In this document: positions 56,178-64,000 of the stretch, piece after piece | Layout: each line of letters begins with the position of its first letter | Position numbering within the stretch: position 1 is the stretch's first letter | Assembly: GCA_900659855.1 (NCBI GenBank) | Contig: CAACVI010000001.1 | Location: 363,179 to 427,178 of the forward strand | DNA length: 64,000 nt | Direction: 5' to 3' | DNA from: Candidatus Desulfarcum epimagneticum | GTDB taxonomy: Bacteria; Desulfobacterota; Desulfobacteria; Desulfobacterales; CR-1 | The notes under the pieces: generated by a model | Told to the model about the DNA's origin: nothing | Databases searched by the model: none | Seen by the model: only the letters and a program-made list of their open reading frames with translations | Position numbers and translations under genes: made by a program

Positions 56178-56960
56178 TTGAGCGATTCGATCATTTTAAG
56201 CGAGAAAAAAAACGGCGTGGCCGTGGTGTCTTTGAACCGGCCGAAAGTCATGAATTCCTTCAGCTTCGAGCTGCTCCACGCGCTTCGGGACGAGGTGGAG
56301 GCGCTGGGGGCCGACCGGGAGGTCCGGGTCATCATCATCACCGGGGCCGGGAACAAGGCGTTTTGCGCGGGCGCGGACTTAAAGGAGCGGGCCACCCTCA
56401 CCCCGGAGCAGGTCCGGGAGTTCATCCTTTGCATTCGAAATCTTTTCACCTATATTGAGCTTCTGGGCAAGCCGGTCATCGCGGCGGTGAACGGCATCGC
56501 CCTGGGAGGCGGGACTGAGCTGGCCCTGGCCGGCGACATCCGCATCGCCTCCAAAAACGCCTCCATGGGGCTCACCGAAACCCGGCTGGCCATCATACCA
56601 GGCGCCGGCGGCACCCAGCGGCTTCCCAGGCTGGTGGGCCGGGGAAAAGCCAAGGAGCTGATTTTCACCGGCCGCCGGGTGGGGGCCGGGGAGGCGCTTG
56701 AAATCGGCCTGGTCAACCGGATCTGCGAGCCGGAGAGTCTTCTGGACGAGGCCCGGGAAATGGCCGCCATGATCTGCGAGACCGGGCCCATCGCCATCGA
56801 GCAGGCCAAATACGCCATCAATTACGGTTTGGAAACGGATATCACCACGGGTCTTGCCATCGAGTCCAACGCTTACTGGACGGTGATTCCCACCGAGGAC
56901 CGCCTGGAGGGCCTGGCCGCCTTCCGGGAGAAGAGGAAGCCGGTTTACAAAGGCAGATAA
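56178..56960 (+). CDS. Enoyl-CoA hydratase (crotonase family)
   Basis: 260 residues. LNRPKVMNSFSFELLHALRD, GNKAFCAGADLKERATL, NGIALGGGTELALAGDIRIA and GLTETRLAIIPGAGGTQRLPR: both catalytic-type Glu residues (GTELAL and TETRLAI) are present, supporting a true hydratase. Start is TTG 56178 after AAAGGAGGCGCCA, almost the same leader as the dehydrogenase gene. It would hydrate the enoyl-CoA made by that enzyme. Confidence 0.92.
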   Translation: MSDSIILSEKKNGVAVVSLNRPKVMNSFSFELLHALRDEVEALGADREVRVIIITGAGNKAFCAGADLKERATLTPEQVREFILCIRNLFTYIELLGKPVIAAVNGIALGGGTELALAGDIRIASKNASMGLTETRLAIIPGAGGTQRLPRLVGRGKAKELIFTGRRVGAGEALEIGLVNRICEPESLLDEAREMAAMICETGPIAIEQAKYAINYGLETDITTGLAIESNAYWTVIPTEDRLEGLAAFREKRKPVYKGR

Positions 56961-57040
56961 GGGCTCGCTTAAAAACAACTGATTTTGGAGCGAACCCTAA
57001 GCCATGACATAACAACCCTTATCACGAAGGAGATTACGCC

Positions 57041-58192
57041 ATGACTGAATATGATTACTGGAAAGTTTTTCCCCGGATGCCGAAAAAAGTCGTTGTCGGG
57101 GACATCACGGTGAGGGACGGGTTTCAGCACGAGGAAAAATTCGTCTCAACAGCGGCCAAGATTTTTTACTTGGAAGAGCTGATATTCGCCGGATGCCGGG
57201 ATATTGAGGTGACCAACCTGGGCAACCCCTATCTCATGCCCCAGTTCCGGGACGCGGAGAAGCTGCTTGCGCATTTAAGAAGCGACCGCTTCAAAAGCCG
57301 GTGCGAGCGCAAAGGAATCAATTACGACGACATCTGCCTCACCGTCATCACCATCCGGGAGTCCGCCGTGAACCGGGCCATTGAGCTGAGGCAGAAGGGC
57401 GTCGGCCCGGACCGCCTTTTGATGATGGTCTCCACCGAGGAGCAGCATCATTTCGCCAATTCGGGCACCACTTTGCCGGACTACTGGGCCGAGGCCGAGC
57501 GCTGCATTCAGAAATGCAACGACGCCGGCATGAAGATGTGCGGCACCGTGAGCACCATATGGGGAAGCCCCATCGGCGGCGCCACCGACATGAAGGACGC
57601 GGTGGAGTTCGCCAAACGCTGGCTGGAAATCGGCGCCCATGACATTGAGCACGCCGATCATGACGGAAGCGCCTCGGCCCACGATGTGTACCGGTATTTT
57701 TCCATGGTCCTGGACGCCATGCCCGACACGGATCTGCATATCGCCCATTTCCATGAGACCAAGCGCATGGCCTCGGCCTCGATCCTGGCTTCCCTCCAGG
57801 CCGGAATCACCCATTTCGAGGCCACCCTGGGCGGACTCGGGGGACAGCCCGCCAACTTCCTGGACGACTGCCCCACAAAGGGCACCGGGGACTATTACTA
57901 TGACGACCCCCGGTATGTGGGCCTGGTGTGCCTGGAGGACACCCTGGTTCAGATTGACGAAATGGGCATTGAGCACGGGTACGACGTGGATCGGGTTCTG
58001 TGGCTGGGCCGGCAGATGGAAAAAACCATGGGCCGCAGACTGCGCTCCGAGGCCGCCATCAACGGCCGGACCCTGAAAGAGGGCCACATGCAGTACGCCC
58101 GTCCGGGGCTGGCCAAACGCAAGGAAAAGCTGGAGGAGACGCCGGACCAGAATTTCCCGTCCCACTGGGGCCCGAAGGCCAAACTGCCCTGA
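57041..58192 (+). CDS. HMG-CoA lyase-like DRE-TIM metallolyase
   Basis: 383 residues, about 80 longer than HMG-CoA lyases. VGDITVRDGFQHEEKFVS gives the R-D-G-x-Q substrate/metal motif; HIAHFHETKRMASASILASL supplies the HxH metal site; ITHFEATLGGLGGQPANF is the Gly-rich end, without the GGCP cysteine loop of classical lyases. It may cleave or form a carbon-carbon bond in the product of the preceding hydratase. The exact substrate is unknown. Followed by a strong terminator. Confidence 0.8.
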   Translation: MTEYDYWKVFPRMPKKVVVGDITVRDGFQHEEKFVSTAAKIFYLEELIFAGCRDIEVTNLGNPYLMPQFRDAEKLLAHLRSDRFKSRCERKGINYDDICLTVITIRESAVNRAIELRQKGVGPDRLLMMVSTEEQHHFANSGTTLPDYWAEAERCIQKCNDAGMKMCGTVSTIWGSPIGGATDMKDAVEFAKRWLEIGAHDIEHADHDGSASAHDVYRYFSMVLDAMPDTDLHIAHFHETKRMASASILASLQAGITHFEATLGGLGGQPANFLDDCPTKGTGDYYYDDPRYVGLVCLEDTLVQIDEMGIEHGYDVDRVLWLGRQMEKTMGRRLRSEAAINGRTLKEGHMQYARPGLAKRKEKLEETPDQNFPSHWGPKAKLP

Positions 58193-58214
58193 CACGTTCC
58201 GCAAGGACCGCGAG

Positions 58215-58250
58215 CGCCCTCCCTCCCGCGGGGGGGAGGGCGTTTTTTAT
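58215..58250 (+). terminator. Terminator of the acyl-CoA oxidation operon
   Basis: CGCCCTCCC pairs with GGGAGGGCG around a GC-rich loop, followed by TTTTTT. Confidence 0.9.
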
Positions 58251-58299
58251 TTTTTGATATTTTGATATTTGACGACGCCATACACAATCAGGAGAGAAA

Positions 58300-58935
58300 A
58301 TGGCCAAAGACGACAGCGCCCCGCACATCAATGTGGATATTTTTGAGGACCTGACCGGAGAGATAGCGCCGCCCGAGCCGGAAAGCGAGGAGGACATCGG
58401 CGAGCGGATCAAAGCCATACGCGAGAAAAGGGGGCTTGATCTGGAGGATATCGCAAAGATCACCGGCTTCAGCGTGGCCTTTTTGTCCGACATGGAGTCC
58501 AGCGCGTCCCAGCCCCAGCTCGGCGACATCATCAAACTCTCAAAGGCGCTGGACAGCGCCTTCGGCGACCTGGTCTCAAAGGCGGGCTCCGCTCCTTACG
58601 CCATCACCCGGAAAAACGAGGGCGCGGCCGTGGCCGGGGCCGGCGCCCGCGGCGGCGGGCAGGCGTACCTGTACAAAAGCCTGGCGGCCGATGTGAAAGA
58701 CCGCAGCATGGAGTCTTTCATCGTGCAGCTGGAGGCCCACCCGGAAGACGAGATGTCTTTGCATGAGGGCGAGGAGTTCATCTATGTGCTCAACGGCGAG
58801 GTGTCCCTTAAGATCGGGACGGACGAGTTCGTCCTCAATCCCGGGGACAGCGCCTATTACCTGTCCGCCACTCCCCATCTGATCACGGCCGCCCGGGACA
58901 AGGCGACCATCATCGCGGTGATTTACGGCAGGTAG
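58300..58935 (+). CDS. XRE-family regulator with C-terminal cupin domain
   Basis: 211 residues. Helix-turn-helix at about 33-88 (RIKAIREKRGLDLEDIAKIT, SVAFLSDMESSASQP); cupin at about 140-208 (SLHEGEEFIYVLNGEVSLKI, LNPGDSAYYLSATPHLI), likely the effector-binding barrel. These regulators commonly control neighbouring uptake or catabolic genes, here dctPQM and perhaps the upstream acyl-CoA operon. AGGAGAG precedes the ATG. 50 bp separate it from dctP. Confidence 0.9.
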   Translation: MAKDDSAPHINVDIFEDLTGEIAPPEPESEEDIGERIKAIREKRGLDLEDIAKITGFSVAFLSDMESSASQPQLGDIIKLSKALDSAFGDLVSKAGSAPYAITRKNEGAAVAGAGARGGGQAYLYKSLAADVKDRSMESFIVQLEAHPEDEMSLHEGEEFIYVLNGEVSLKIGTDEFVLNPGDSAYYLSATPHLITAARDKATIIAVIYGR

Positions 58936-58985
58936 CCGGATATTTCATTTTGAACCCGCATTTTTTGAATCAAGAGGAGATCCAT

Positions 58986-60029
58986 ATGTTGAAGAGATCG
59001 TTTGTTTTTGCTTCGAGCGCGCTGGTTTTCGCCCTTTTCCTTTTATGGGGAGGGCCTTTGGAGTCCCGGGCCGAAACGGTCAAGCTGACCTATTCCAATT
59101 TTTTCCCTCCCTCCCACGCCCAGTCAAAGCTGGCCATGGAATGGTGCCGAAGAGTGGAGAAGGAGACCGAAGGCCGGGTGAGAATCGACTACTTTCCCGG
59201 CCAGACCCTGACCAAGGGAAAGGTGTGCTACGACGGGGTGGTCAACGGCTTAAGCGATGTGGGCATGTCGGTTCTGGGCTACACCCGGGGCCGTTTTCCC
59301 ATCATGGAGGTCGGGGACCTTCCGCTGGGACAAGGCGGCGGCCGGGTGGCCACGGCCACGGTGAACGAGGTCTATCAAAAGATGAGGCCCCGGGAGTTTT
59401 CAGACACGCAGGTCATGTATCTCCACGCCCACGGCCCGGGCCTTCTCCACACCCGGAAAAAGGCGGTGAGGCGCCTGGAGGATTTAAAGGGCATGAAAAT
59501 CCGGTGCCACGGCTCCAACCTGAAAATCGCCCGGGCGCTGGGCGCCACGCCGGTGGCCAAGCCCATGCCCATGACCTACCCGCTGCTTCAGAAAGGGGTG
59601 GTGGACGGCTCCATGTATCCCCTGGAGGCCAACAAGGGATGGAAACTGGCCGAAGTTATTGATTATGCGACCCTTTGCTATTCAGCGGCCTACACCACGA
59701 CTTTTTTCGTGGTCATGAACAAGGACAAGTGGGCCATGATCTCCCCGGCGGACCAGGAAAAAATCCAAAAGGTCAATGAGGAATGGATCGAGAAAACCGG
59801 CGAGGCTTGGGAAGCCGCCGACCAGGAGGGGTTGCGGTTTTTAAAGGAGAAAAAAGTCGAGCTTGTCCGCCTGGACGAGACCGAGTCGGCCCGTTGGGCG
59901 GAGGCCGCGGCGCCGGTCATTGATGAGTATGTGGCCAACGCCCGGAAGAAGGGCCTGGACGGCGAAAAAGCCCTGGGCTTCGCTTTGGAGGCCGTGAAAA
60001 AATACCGGAAACGGTATGGAGTCAAGTGA
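58986..60029 (+). CDS. dctP: TRAP transporter solute-binding protein DctP
   Basis: 347 residues. Signal peptide MLKRSFVFASSALVFALFLL ending ESRAE; mature part begins TVKLTYSNFFPPSHAQSKLA. MKIRCHGSNLKIARALGATP contains the conserved Arg that binds a carboxylate. It brings an organic acid to DctQM; identity unknown. ATG 58986 follows AGGAGA. Confidence 0.92.
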   Translation: MLKRSFVFASSALVFALFLLWGGPLESRAETVKLTYSNFFPPSHAQSKLAMEWCRRVEKETEGRVRIDYFPGQTLTKGKVCYDGVVNGLSDVGMSVLGYTRGRFPIMEVGDLPLGQGGGRVATATVNEVYQKMRPREFSDTQVMYLHAHGPGLLHTRKKAVRRLEDLKGMKIRCHGSNLKIARALGATPVAKPMPMTYPLLQKGVVDGSMYPLEANKGWKLAEVIDYATLCYSAAYTTTFFVVMNKDKWAMISPADQEKIQKVNEEWIEKTGEAWEAADQEGLRFLKEKKVELVRLDETESARWAEAAAPVIDEYVANARKKGLDGEKALGFALEAVKKYRKRYGVK

Positions 60030-60514
60030 GCGCGCGGACCGAAAGAGTCTTTGACGGCCTGGTCGCCTCCCTGAAGGCCCTGGGCGCCTTTTCCATCGCC
60101 GCCATGATGCTTCTCACCTGCGCCGACGTGATCATGCGGGCCTTCGGGCGCCCCATTGAGGGGGCGGTGGAGATTTCGGGATTTCTGGCCACAGTGGCCC
60201 TGGCCTGCGCCATGCCCCACACCCACCGGGAAAAGGGGCATGTGGGGGTGGACATGGTCATGCGGCGGCTGCCCGGCCGGATTCGCGCGGCGGTGGATGT
60301 GAAAACCGGGATTTTGTCGGCCATTGTCTTTGGGGTCATTTCCCGGCAGTCCTTTCTGTACGCCGGGGATCTGAAAAGAAGCGGCGAGATGTCCATGACC
60401 CTGGAGTTTCCCAGTTATGTGTTCGTGTATTTTATCGCCTTCGCCTTCGCGGTTTTGACCCTGCTGATTTTCGCGGACATCATTCGATCCTTTAAAAAGG
60501 CATTTGAAAAATGA
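60026..60514 (+). CDS. dctQ: TRAP transporter small membrane subunit DctQ
   Basis: 162 residues, four membrane helices (GAFSIAAMMLLTCADVIMRA, ISGFLATVALACAMPH and others) with the short REKGHVGVDM loop typical of DctQ. GTG start overlaps the dctP stop by 4 bp. Confidence 0.9.
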   Translation: MSARTERVFDGLVASLKALGAFSIAAMMLLTCADVIMRAFGRPIEGAVEISGFLATVALACAMPHTHREKGHVGVDMVMRRLPGRIRAAVDVKTGILSAIVFGVISRQSFLYAGDLKRSGEMSMTLEFPSYVFVYFIAFAFAVLTLLIFADIIRSFKKAFEK

Positions 60515-61812
60515 GCCCTGCTTTGACCGGTCTGGCGGGAATCGCCCTGCTGTTTTTGATGTTTTTTTCCAGAATGCCGGTGGCCTACTGCATGGCCTTT
60601 GTGGGGTTTATCGGCTTTTCCGCGGTGGTGTCTTTCCAATCCGGACTCAACCTGGTGGCCCGGGATGTGTACGACGTGTTTTCATCCTACGGGCTCACCG
60701 TGATCCCGCTGTTTATCCTCATGGGCCAGTTCGCCTTTAACGCCGGCATCAGCCGAAAGCTTTACGACACGGCGTATAAATTTGTCGGAAAGACCCCCGG
60801 GGGCCTGGCCATGGCCACGGTCTGCGCCTGCTCCGCCTTCGGCGCCGTGTGCGGGTCTTCCCCGGCCACCGCCGCCACCATGGCCACGGTGGGCCTTCCG
60901 GAGATGAAACGCTACGGCTACGGCGACGAGCTGGCCGCCGGATCGGTGGCGTCGGGCGGGTCTTTGGGCATGCTCATGCCCCCCAGCGTGGTGCTCATCG
61001 TGTACGGCATCATGACCGAGCAGTCCATCGGCCGGCTGTTTATCGCCGGTGTGGTCCCGGCCTTTCTGATCACCGCGTGTTTCATGGCCGTGATCTTTTT
61101 TTACGCCCGGATATTTCCGGACCAGTCCCCGGGGGGCGAGGTTTTCTCCACCCGGGAGAAACTGGCGTCTTTGGCGGACATGGGGGAGACCCTGGGGGTT
61201 TTCATCCTGGTCATGGGGGGGCTTTTTCTCGGATGGTTCACCCCCACCGAGGCCGGCGGCGTGGGCGCCATGGGGACCCTGGCTTTGACTGTGGCCCGGA
61301 GGACTATGACATGGGCCAAATTCGTCAAATCCCTGTACGAGACATTGCGGACTTCGTGCATGGTGCTGCTGCTGATCACCGGGGCCACCATATTCGGCCA
61401 TTTCCTGGCGGTCACCCGGATTCCTTTCAGTCTGGCGGCGTGGGTGTCCGGCGTCTCCATGCCCCCGGCCCTGATCATCGGGCTCATTGTGCTGATCTAT
61501 CTCATCGGCGGGTGTTTCATCGACGCCCTGGCCCTGATCATGCTCACCATCCCCATTTTTTATCCCATCGTCATGGATTTGGGATACGACCCGGTCTGGT
61601 TCGGGATCATCATCACCCTGGCCACCCAGATGGGGGTGATCACCCCGCCTGTGGGGATCAACGTGTACGTGGTGAGCGGCGTGGCCAAAGACATCCCCCT
61701 GGAAAAGATTTTCAAAGGGGCGCTGCCCTTTCTCCTGGCCCTGGTTTTCGGGACCGTTGTTTTACTGGCGTTCCCGGATTTCGTCCTGTGGCTGCCCGAT
61801 CTCATGTATTGA
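60511..61812 (+). CDS. dctM: TRAP transporter large permease DctM
   Basis: 433 residues, about 12 membrane helices. Features: FLMFFSRMPVAYCMAFVGFI, CGSSPATAATMATVGLPEM, GGSLGMLMPPSVVLIVYGIM and TQMGVITPPVGINVYVV. Sodium-driven uptake channel of the system. ATGA overlap with dctQ. Its last 51 bp overlap the convergent YidD-like gene. Confidence 0.93.
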   Translation: MSPALTGLAGIALLFLMFFSRMPVAYCMAFVGFIGFSAVVSFQSGLNLVARDVYDVFSSYGLTVIPLFILMGQFAFNAGISRKLYDTAYKFVGKTPGGLAMATVCACSAFGAVCGSSPATAATMATVGLPEMKRYGYGDELAAGSVASGGSLGMLMPPSVVLIVYGIMTEQSIGRLFIAGVVPAFLITACFMAVIFFYARIFPDQSPGGEVFSTREKLASLADMGETLGVFILVMGGLFLGWFTPTEAGGVGAMGTLALTVARRTMTWAKFVKSLYETLRTSCMVLLLITGATIFGHFLAVTRIPFSLAAWVSGVSMPPALIIGLIVLIYLIGGCFIDALALIMLTIPIFYPIVMDLGYDPVWFGIIITLATQMGVITPPVGINVYVVSGVAKDIPLEKIFKGALPFLLALVFGTVVLLAFPDFVLWLPDLMY

Positions 61813-62190
61813 GGGGTGCTCCCGAAAGACGTTGTCCCGAACCCGGTCCAGGCATTTCCACCCCCTGTCCGTCCGGACACGGGGGGCCAGCCGGGTCTCA
61901 TCCCGGCCGCACCGCAAAAGACGGTCCATGGCCATGGCCCATCCTTTCAGAAAACCGAATTTTTCAATGGCCTCTTTGGCGTACCGGGAGCATGACGGGC
62001 GCATGGGGCACACGCCGCCCCGGACCCCTTCAAGGCTGTTTAGAACGCCCCGGTAAAATCCGTCGATCACCAGGGAATGAACGTTCGTTTCCTTGCCCGC
62101 CCGCTCACGCGGCGCTTCAAAATGGGCGCAGGAAACCAGGCACAGGGCCGCCGCAAGCGCCGGAAAAAAAAGGGAGACGCGCTTTTTCAC
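61762..62190 (-). CDS. YidD-domain lipoprotein
   Basis: 142 residues. Signal MKKRVSLFFPALAAALCLVS with lipobox Cys (LVSC), then the YidD-like segment CPMRPSCSRYAKEAIEKFGF and LKGWAMAMDRLLRCGR, then a divergent tail. Cytosolic YidD aids YidC membrane insertion; an exported lipoprotein form must act elsewhere. GTG start overlaps the DUF4445 stop by 4 bp (GTGA). The 3' end overlaps dctM on the other strand. Confidence 0.78.
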   Translation of the reverse strand: MKKRVSLFFPALAAALCLVSCAHFEAPRERAGKETNVHSLVIDGFYRGVLNSLEGVRGGVCPMRPSCSRYAKEAIEKFGFLKGWAMAMDRLLRCGRDETRLAPRVRTDRGWKCLDRVRDNVFREHPSIHEIGQPQDEIRERQ

Positions 62191-63746
62191 GCCCGCTCCG
62201 ACACCGATGGAAACAGGGACCGGTCCGTGTGGGGGAGAAACCGGGCCGCTGAAAACCGGTTCATGAAGTCCTGGTTGACGTTAAGCTCCATGTAGGCGAT
62301 GGAGTCCCGTATGGCGTCGATTTCCTCAAGGGCGTCATGGGACTTCAGGGCCAGGGCCGCCCCGCCCAGGGAGCTGTTTCCGATGGCCTGGTATCTTTCA
62401 AGGGGCAGGTCCGGAATCATGCCGATGGAAATGGCCGACTGGGGGTTGATGAAGACCCCGAAGGCCCCGGCCACAAAAAAAGTCTCCAGCTCCGAAAGCC
62501 CCACCCCCACCGTGTGGGAGAGGGTTTCCAGGATGGTGTGCATGGCGGCCTTGGACCGGATGAGGCTGTCAAGGTCCGCCTGGGTGATGAAAAGCGCCTT
62601 CCCGGTCCCGGATTCTTCGGCCGACGCCACGACAAAACGTGGGACGCCGTCCTTTTCCTGAAGGCGGTTTTTGCATTTTTCTTTCCGGAATTTTCCCTGG
62701 ATGTCGATTTTTCCGCTCAGGAAAAGACCGGCCGCCAGATCGATGAGGCCCGAGCCGCATATCCCTTCGGGCTTCAGGTCTCCGATGGTGTGAAGGGTCA
62801 AATCGCCATGGCCCGGCGGCGCGTCCGGGTCGATCCGAACATGGTCGATGACGCCCGGGCCCGCCGCCATGCCCATTCGGGTCACCCCGCCCTCCAGGGC
62901 CGGGCCGGCGGCCCCGGCGCAGGCCATGAGCCATTCCCGGTTTCCCATGACCACCTCGGCGTTGGTGCCGATGTCCACCAGGATGGCGGGTTTTTCCCGC
63001 CGGGCCAGCCCGGAGAACAGAATTCCGGCGATGAGGTCCCCTCCGAAATAGCTGCCGATATTGGGAAAAATCAGACACCGGGCCGATTCGTTGATTTGGA
63101 TTCCCAGGTCCCGGGCCATGAGCGTCTCCGGGCGGTTGATGACCGGGATGTAGGGCTCCCGGATGATCCAGCGGGGGTCCAGGCCCATGAAAAAATGGGT
63201 CATGACGGTGTTTCCGGCCACGGCCACCATGTGAACGCCGTCCGGGTTCGCGCCGGCCATGCGGCAGATTTCCACGATTTTTTCGTTCAGGCGCTCGATG
63301 AGCATGGCCTTCATCTGCTTGAGCCCGTCGTCGCGGCCCGCGAAGTGAATACGGGTCAGCACGTCCGCGCCCGTCCCGGCCTGGGGATTGCCGAAGGAGA
63401 TTTCCGCCAGATCGGTTTGTTTGTCCATATCCGTCAGGCGCATGGAGATCATGGTGGTGCCCAGATCCACGGCCAGCCCCGTCGAGGGGGAGGGGTCGCC
63501 GGCGGCTTTCACCCCGGCCACCGTCCAGCGCCGGCGGTCTTTGACCATGACGCATTGGATTTCATGGCCGCCCCGCCGCAAAAGATCCGGCAGGCGCTTT
63601 AAAACGGGAAGGCCGATTTCCACAGCGTCGGTCTCCAGCTCTTTTTTCAGCGCGGCCGCCAGGCGGTCCCCGTCCGCCGTGTTGTCCTCAAGGGACGGAG
63701 GGGTCAGGCGAATGACTCGGGTCCGTTTTTGTTTGTTATTCAGCAT
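62187..63746 (-). CDS. DUF4445 (RACo-like) ASKHA-domain protein without ferredoxin domain
   Basis: 519 residues. LAVDLGTTMISMRLTDM opens the ASKHA ATPase-like fold; AGNTVMTHFFMGLDP, ILVDIGTNAEVVMG, ACAGAAGPALEGG and FVAGAFGVFINPQSAISIGM are the DUF4445 signatures. Corrinoid-protein reactivators of this family carry an N-terminal [2Fe-2S] domain; here it is replaced by about 90 residues without cysteines in that pattern. The start at 63746 follows GGAG. It lies 3 bp after a radical SAM gene, which suggests the two work together. Confidence 0.85.
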   Translation of the reverse strand: MLNNKQKRTRVIRLTPPSLEDNTADGDRLAAALKKELETDAVEIGLPVLKRLPDLLRRGGHEIQCVMVKDRRRWTVAGVKAAGDPSPSTGLAVDLGTTMISMRLTDMDKQTDLAEISFGNPQAGTGADVLTRIHFAGRDDGLKQMKAMLIERLNEKIVEICRMAGANPDGVHMVAVAGNTVMTHFFMGLDPRWIIREPYIPVINRPETLMARDLGIQINESARCLIFPNIGSYFGGDLIAGILFSGLARREKPAILVDIGTNAEVVMGNREWLMACAGAAGPALEGGVTRMGMAAGPGVIDHVRIDPDAPPGHGDLTLHTIGDLKPEGICGSGLIDLAAGLFLSGKIDIQGKFRKEKCKNRLQEKDGVPRFVVASAEESGTGKALFITQADLDSLIRSKAAMHTILETLSHTVGVGLSELETFFVAGAFGVFINPQSAISIGMIPDLPLERYQAIGNSSLGGAALALKSHDALEEIDAIRDSIAYMELNVNQDFMNRFSAARFLPHTDRSLFPSVSERA

Positions 63747-63748
63747 GT

Positions 63749-64000
63749 TCAGGCTCCGAATTTTTCTTTGGGAGGGTTGAAATAACCGTATTTGATTTTG
63801 GGAAATTGTTTTTTGATATGCGCAAGGGCGTGTTTCATTCCCGCCGGCCTCTCGTCCACGGGGTTTTCGGACCCAAGGGCGCGGCGCATCAGGGCCGGGT
63901 ATCGCCCGGGGTCGAAATTCAGGTTTCGCCACTGGATCATGTGGACGGGAAGGCGGCGGATGAATGAGGCCAGGGCGTTGATTTCCCCGGGCGTGTCGGT
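63749..64000 (-). CDS. Radical SAM protein, C-terminal fragment (5' part outside the window)
   Basis: 84 codons: DTPGEINALASFIRRLPVHM, IQWRNLNFDPGRYPALMRRA, ending PKIKYGYFNPPKEKFGA. The phrase NDTPGEI... and HMIQWRNLNFDP resemble the C-terminal part of PflA/MoaA-like radical SAM proteins after the I-PG-NDT motif. The CxxxCxxC site would lie beyond the right edge. Upstream of and nearly touching DUF4445. Confidence 0.7.
   Translation of the reverse strand, partial: TDTPGEINALASFIRRLPVHMIQWRNLNFDPGRYPALMRRALGSENPVDERPAGMKHALAHIKKQFPKIKYGYFNPPKEKFGA

Noticed and set aside
56964-57003. Terminator between the hydratase and HMG-CoA-lyase-like genes
   Set aside because: GGGCTCGCT and AGCGAACCC can pair, but the loop is long and no T run follows, so the three genes are kept as one operon.
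60849-62252. 467-codon plus-strand frame overlapping dctM in another frame
   Set aside because: Arg/His/Gly-rich out-of-frame translation of dctM with no start context.

Overview
The window looks like a chromosome segment of a strictly anaerobic Desulfobacterota bacterium of the Desulfosarcina/Desulfococcus type. The main evidence is a class II (ATP-independent) benzoyl-CoA reductase operon with two in-frame UGA codons that read as selenocysteine. Other support comes from an octahaem cytochrome c, a TRAP carboxylate transporter beside acyl-CoA oxidation genes, and several radical SAM enzymes.

Layout. 1-8285 (minus strand): bamB-C-D-E-F-G, running off the left edge, with a sigma70-type promoter and a terminator-like hairpin between bamC and bamD. 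8.3-13.7 kb: a more AT-rich accessory stretch with a DUF3795 protein, an orphan nucleotidyltransferase flanked by direct repeats, a type II restriction-modification set (HNH nuclease, Vsr, C5-methyltransferase) and an AAA/PD-(D/E)XK protein. 13.7-20.1 kb: housekeeping genes aroB, the siroheme synthase N-domain, an RNase Z-like metallohydrolase, a DHH phosphoesterase and clpB. 20.4-26.7 kb (plus strand): tRNA-Leu, tig, clpP, clpX and lon, followed by tRNA-Val and tRNA-Asp. 26.7-40.3 kb: an aminotransferase, engB, an alpha/beta hydrolase, a DUF4143 ATPase whose start abuts a 33-bp perfect palindrome, an RND efflux pair whose permease has an extra C-terminal module, a GspB-like protein, a KamA-like radical SAM enzyme, a crotonase and a B12-type radical SAM protein.

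40.5-48.6 kb is repeat-rich: a DEAD-box helicase, a REP-associated (RAYT) transposase with its hairpins, an AT-rich lipoprotein gene, an orphan HicB-like gene, a second AAA/PD-(D/E)XK paralogue and a decayed Fic gene. 48.6-53.7 kb holds envelope genes (octahaem cytochrome, hexapeptide acyltransferase, unknown exported protein, MipA-like porin, exported agmatine-deiminase-like enzyme). 53.8-64 kb holds an MNT/HEPN toxin-antitoxin pair, an acyl-CoA dehydrogenase / enoyl-CoA hydratase / HMG-CoA-lyase-like operon, an XRE-cupin regulator, a dctPQM TRAP transporter, a YidD-like lipoprotein, a DUF4445 protein and the end of a radical SAM gene.

A dispersed palindromic element of about 115-130 bp occurs in three full copies (14853, 20157, 54834) and at least three partial copies (31856, 41094, 45741). 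I found no CRISPR array, prophage or replication origin. All assignments come from reading the sequence; no database search was run.
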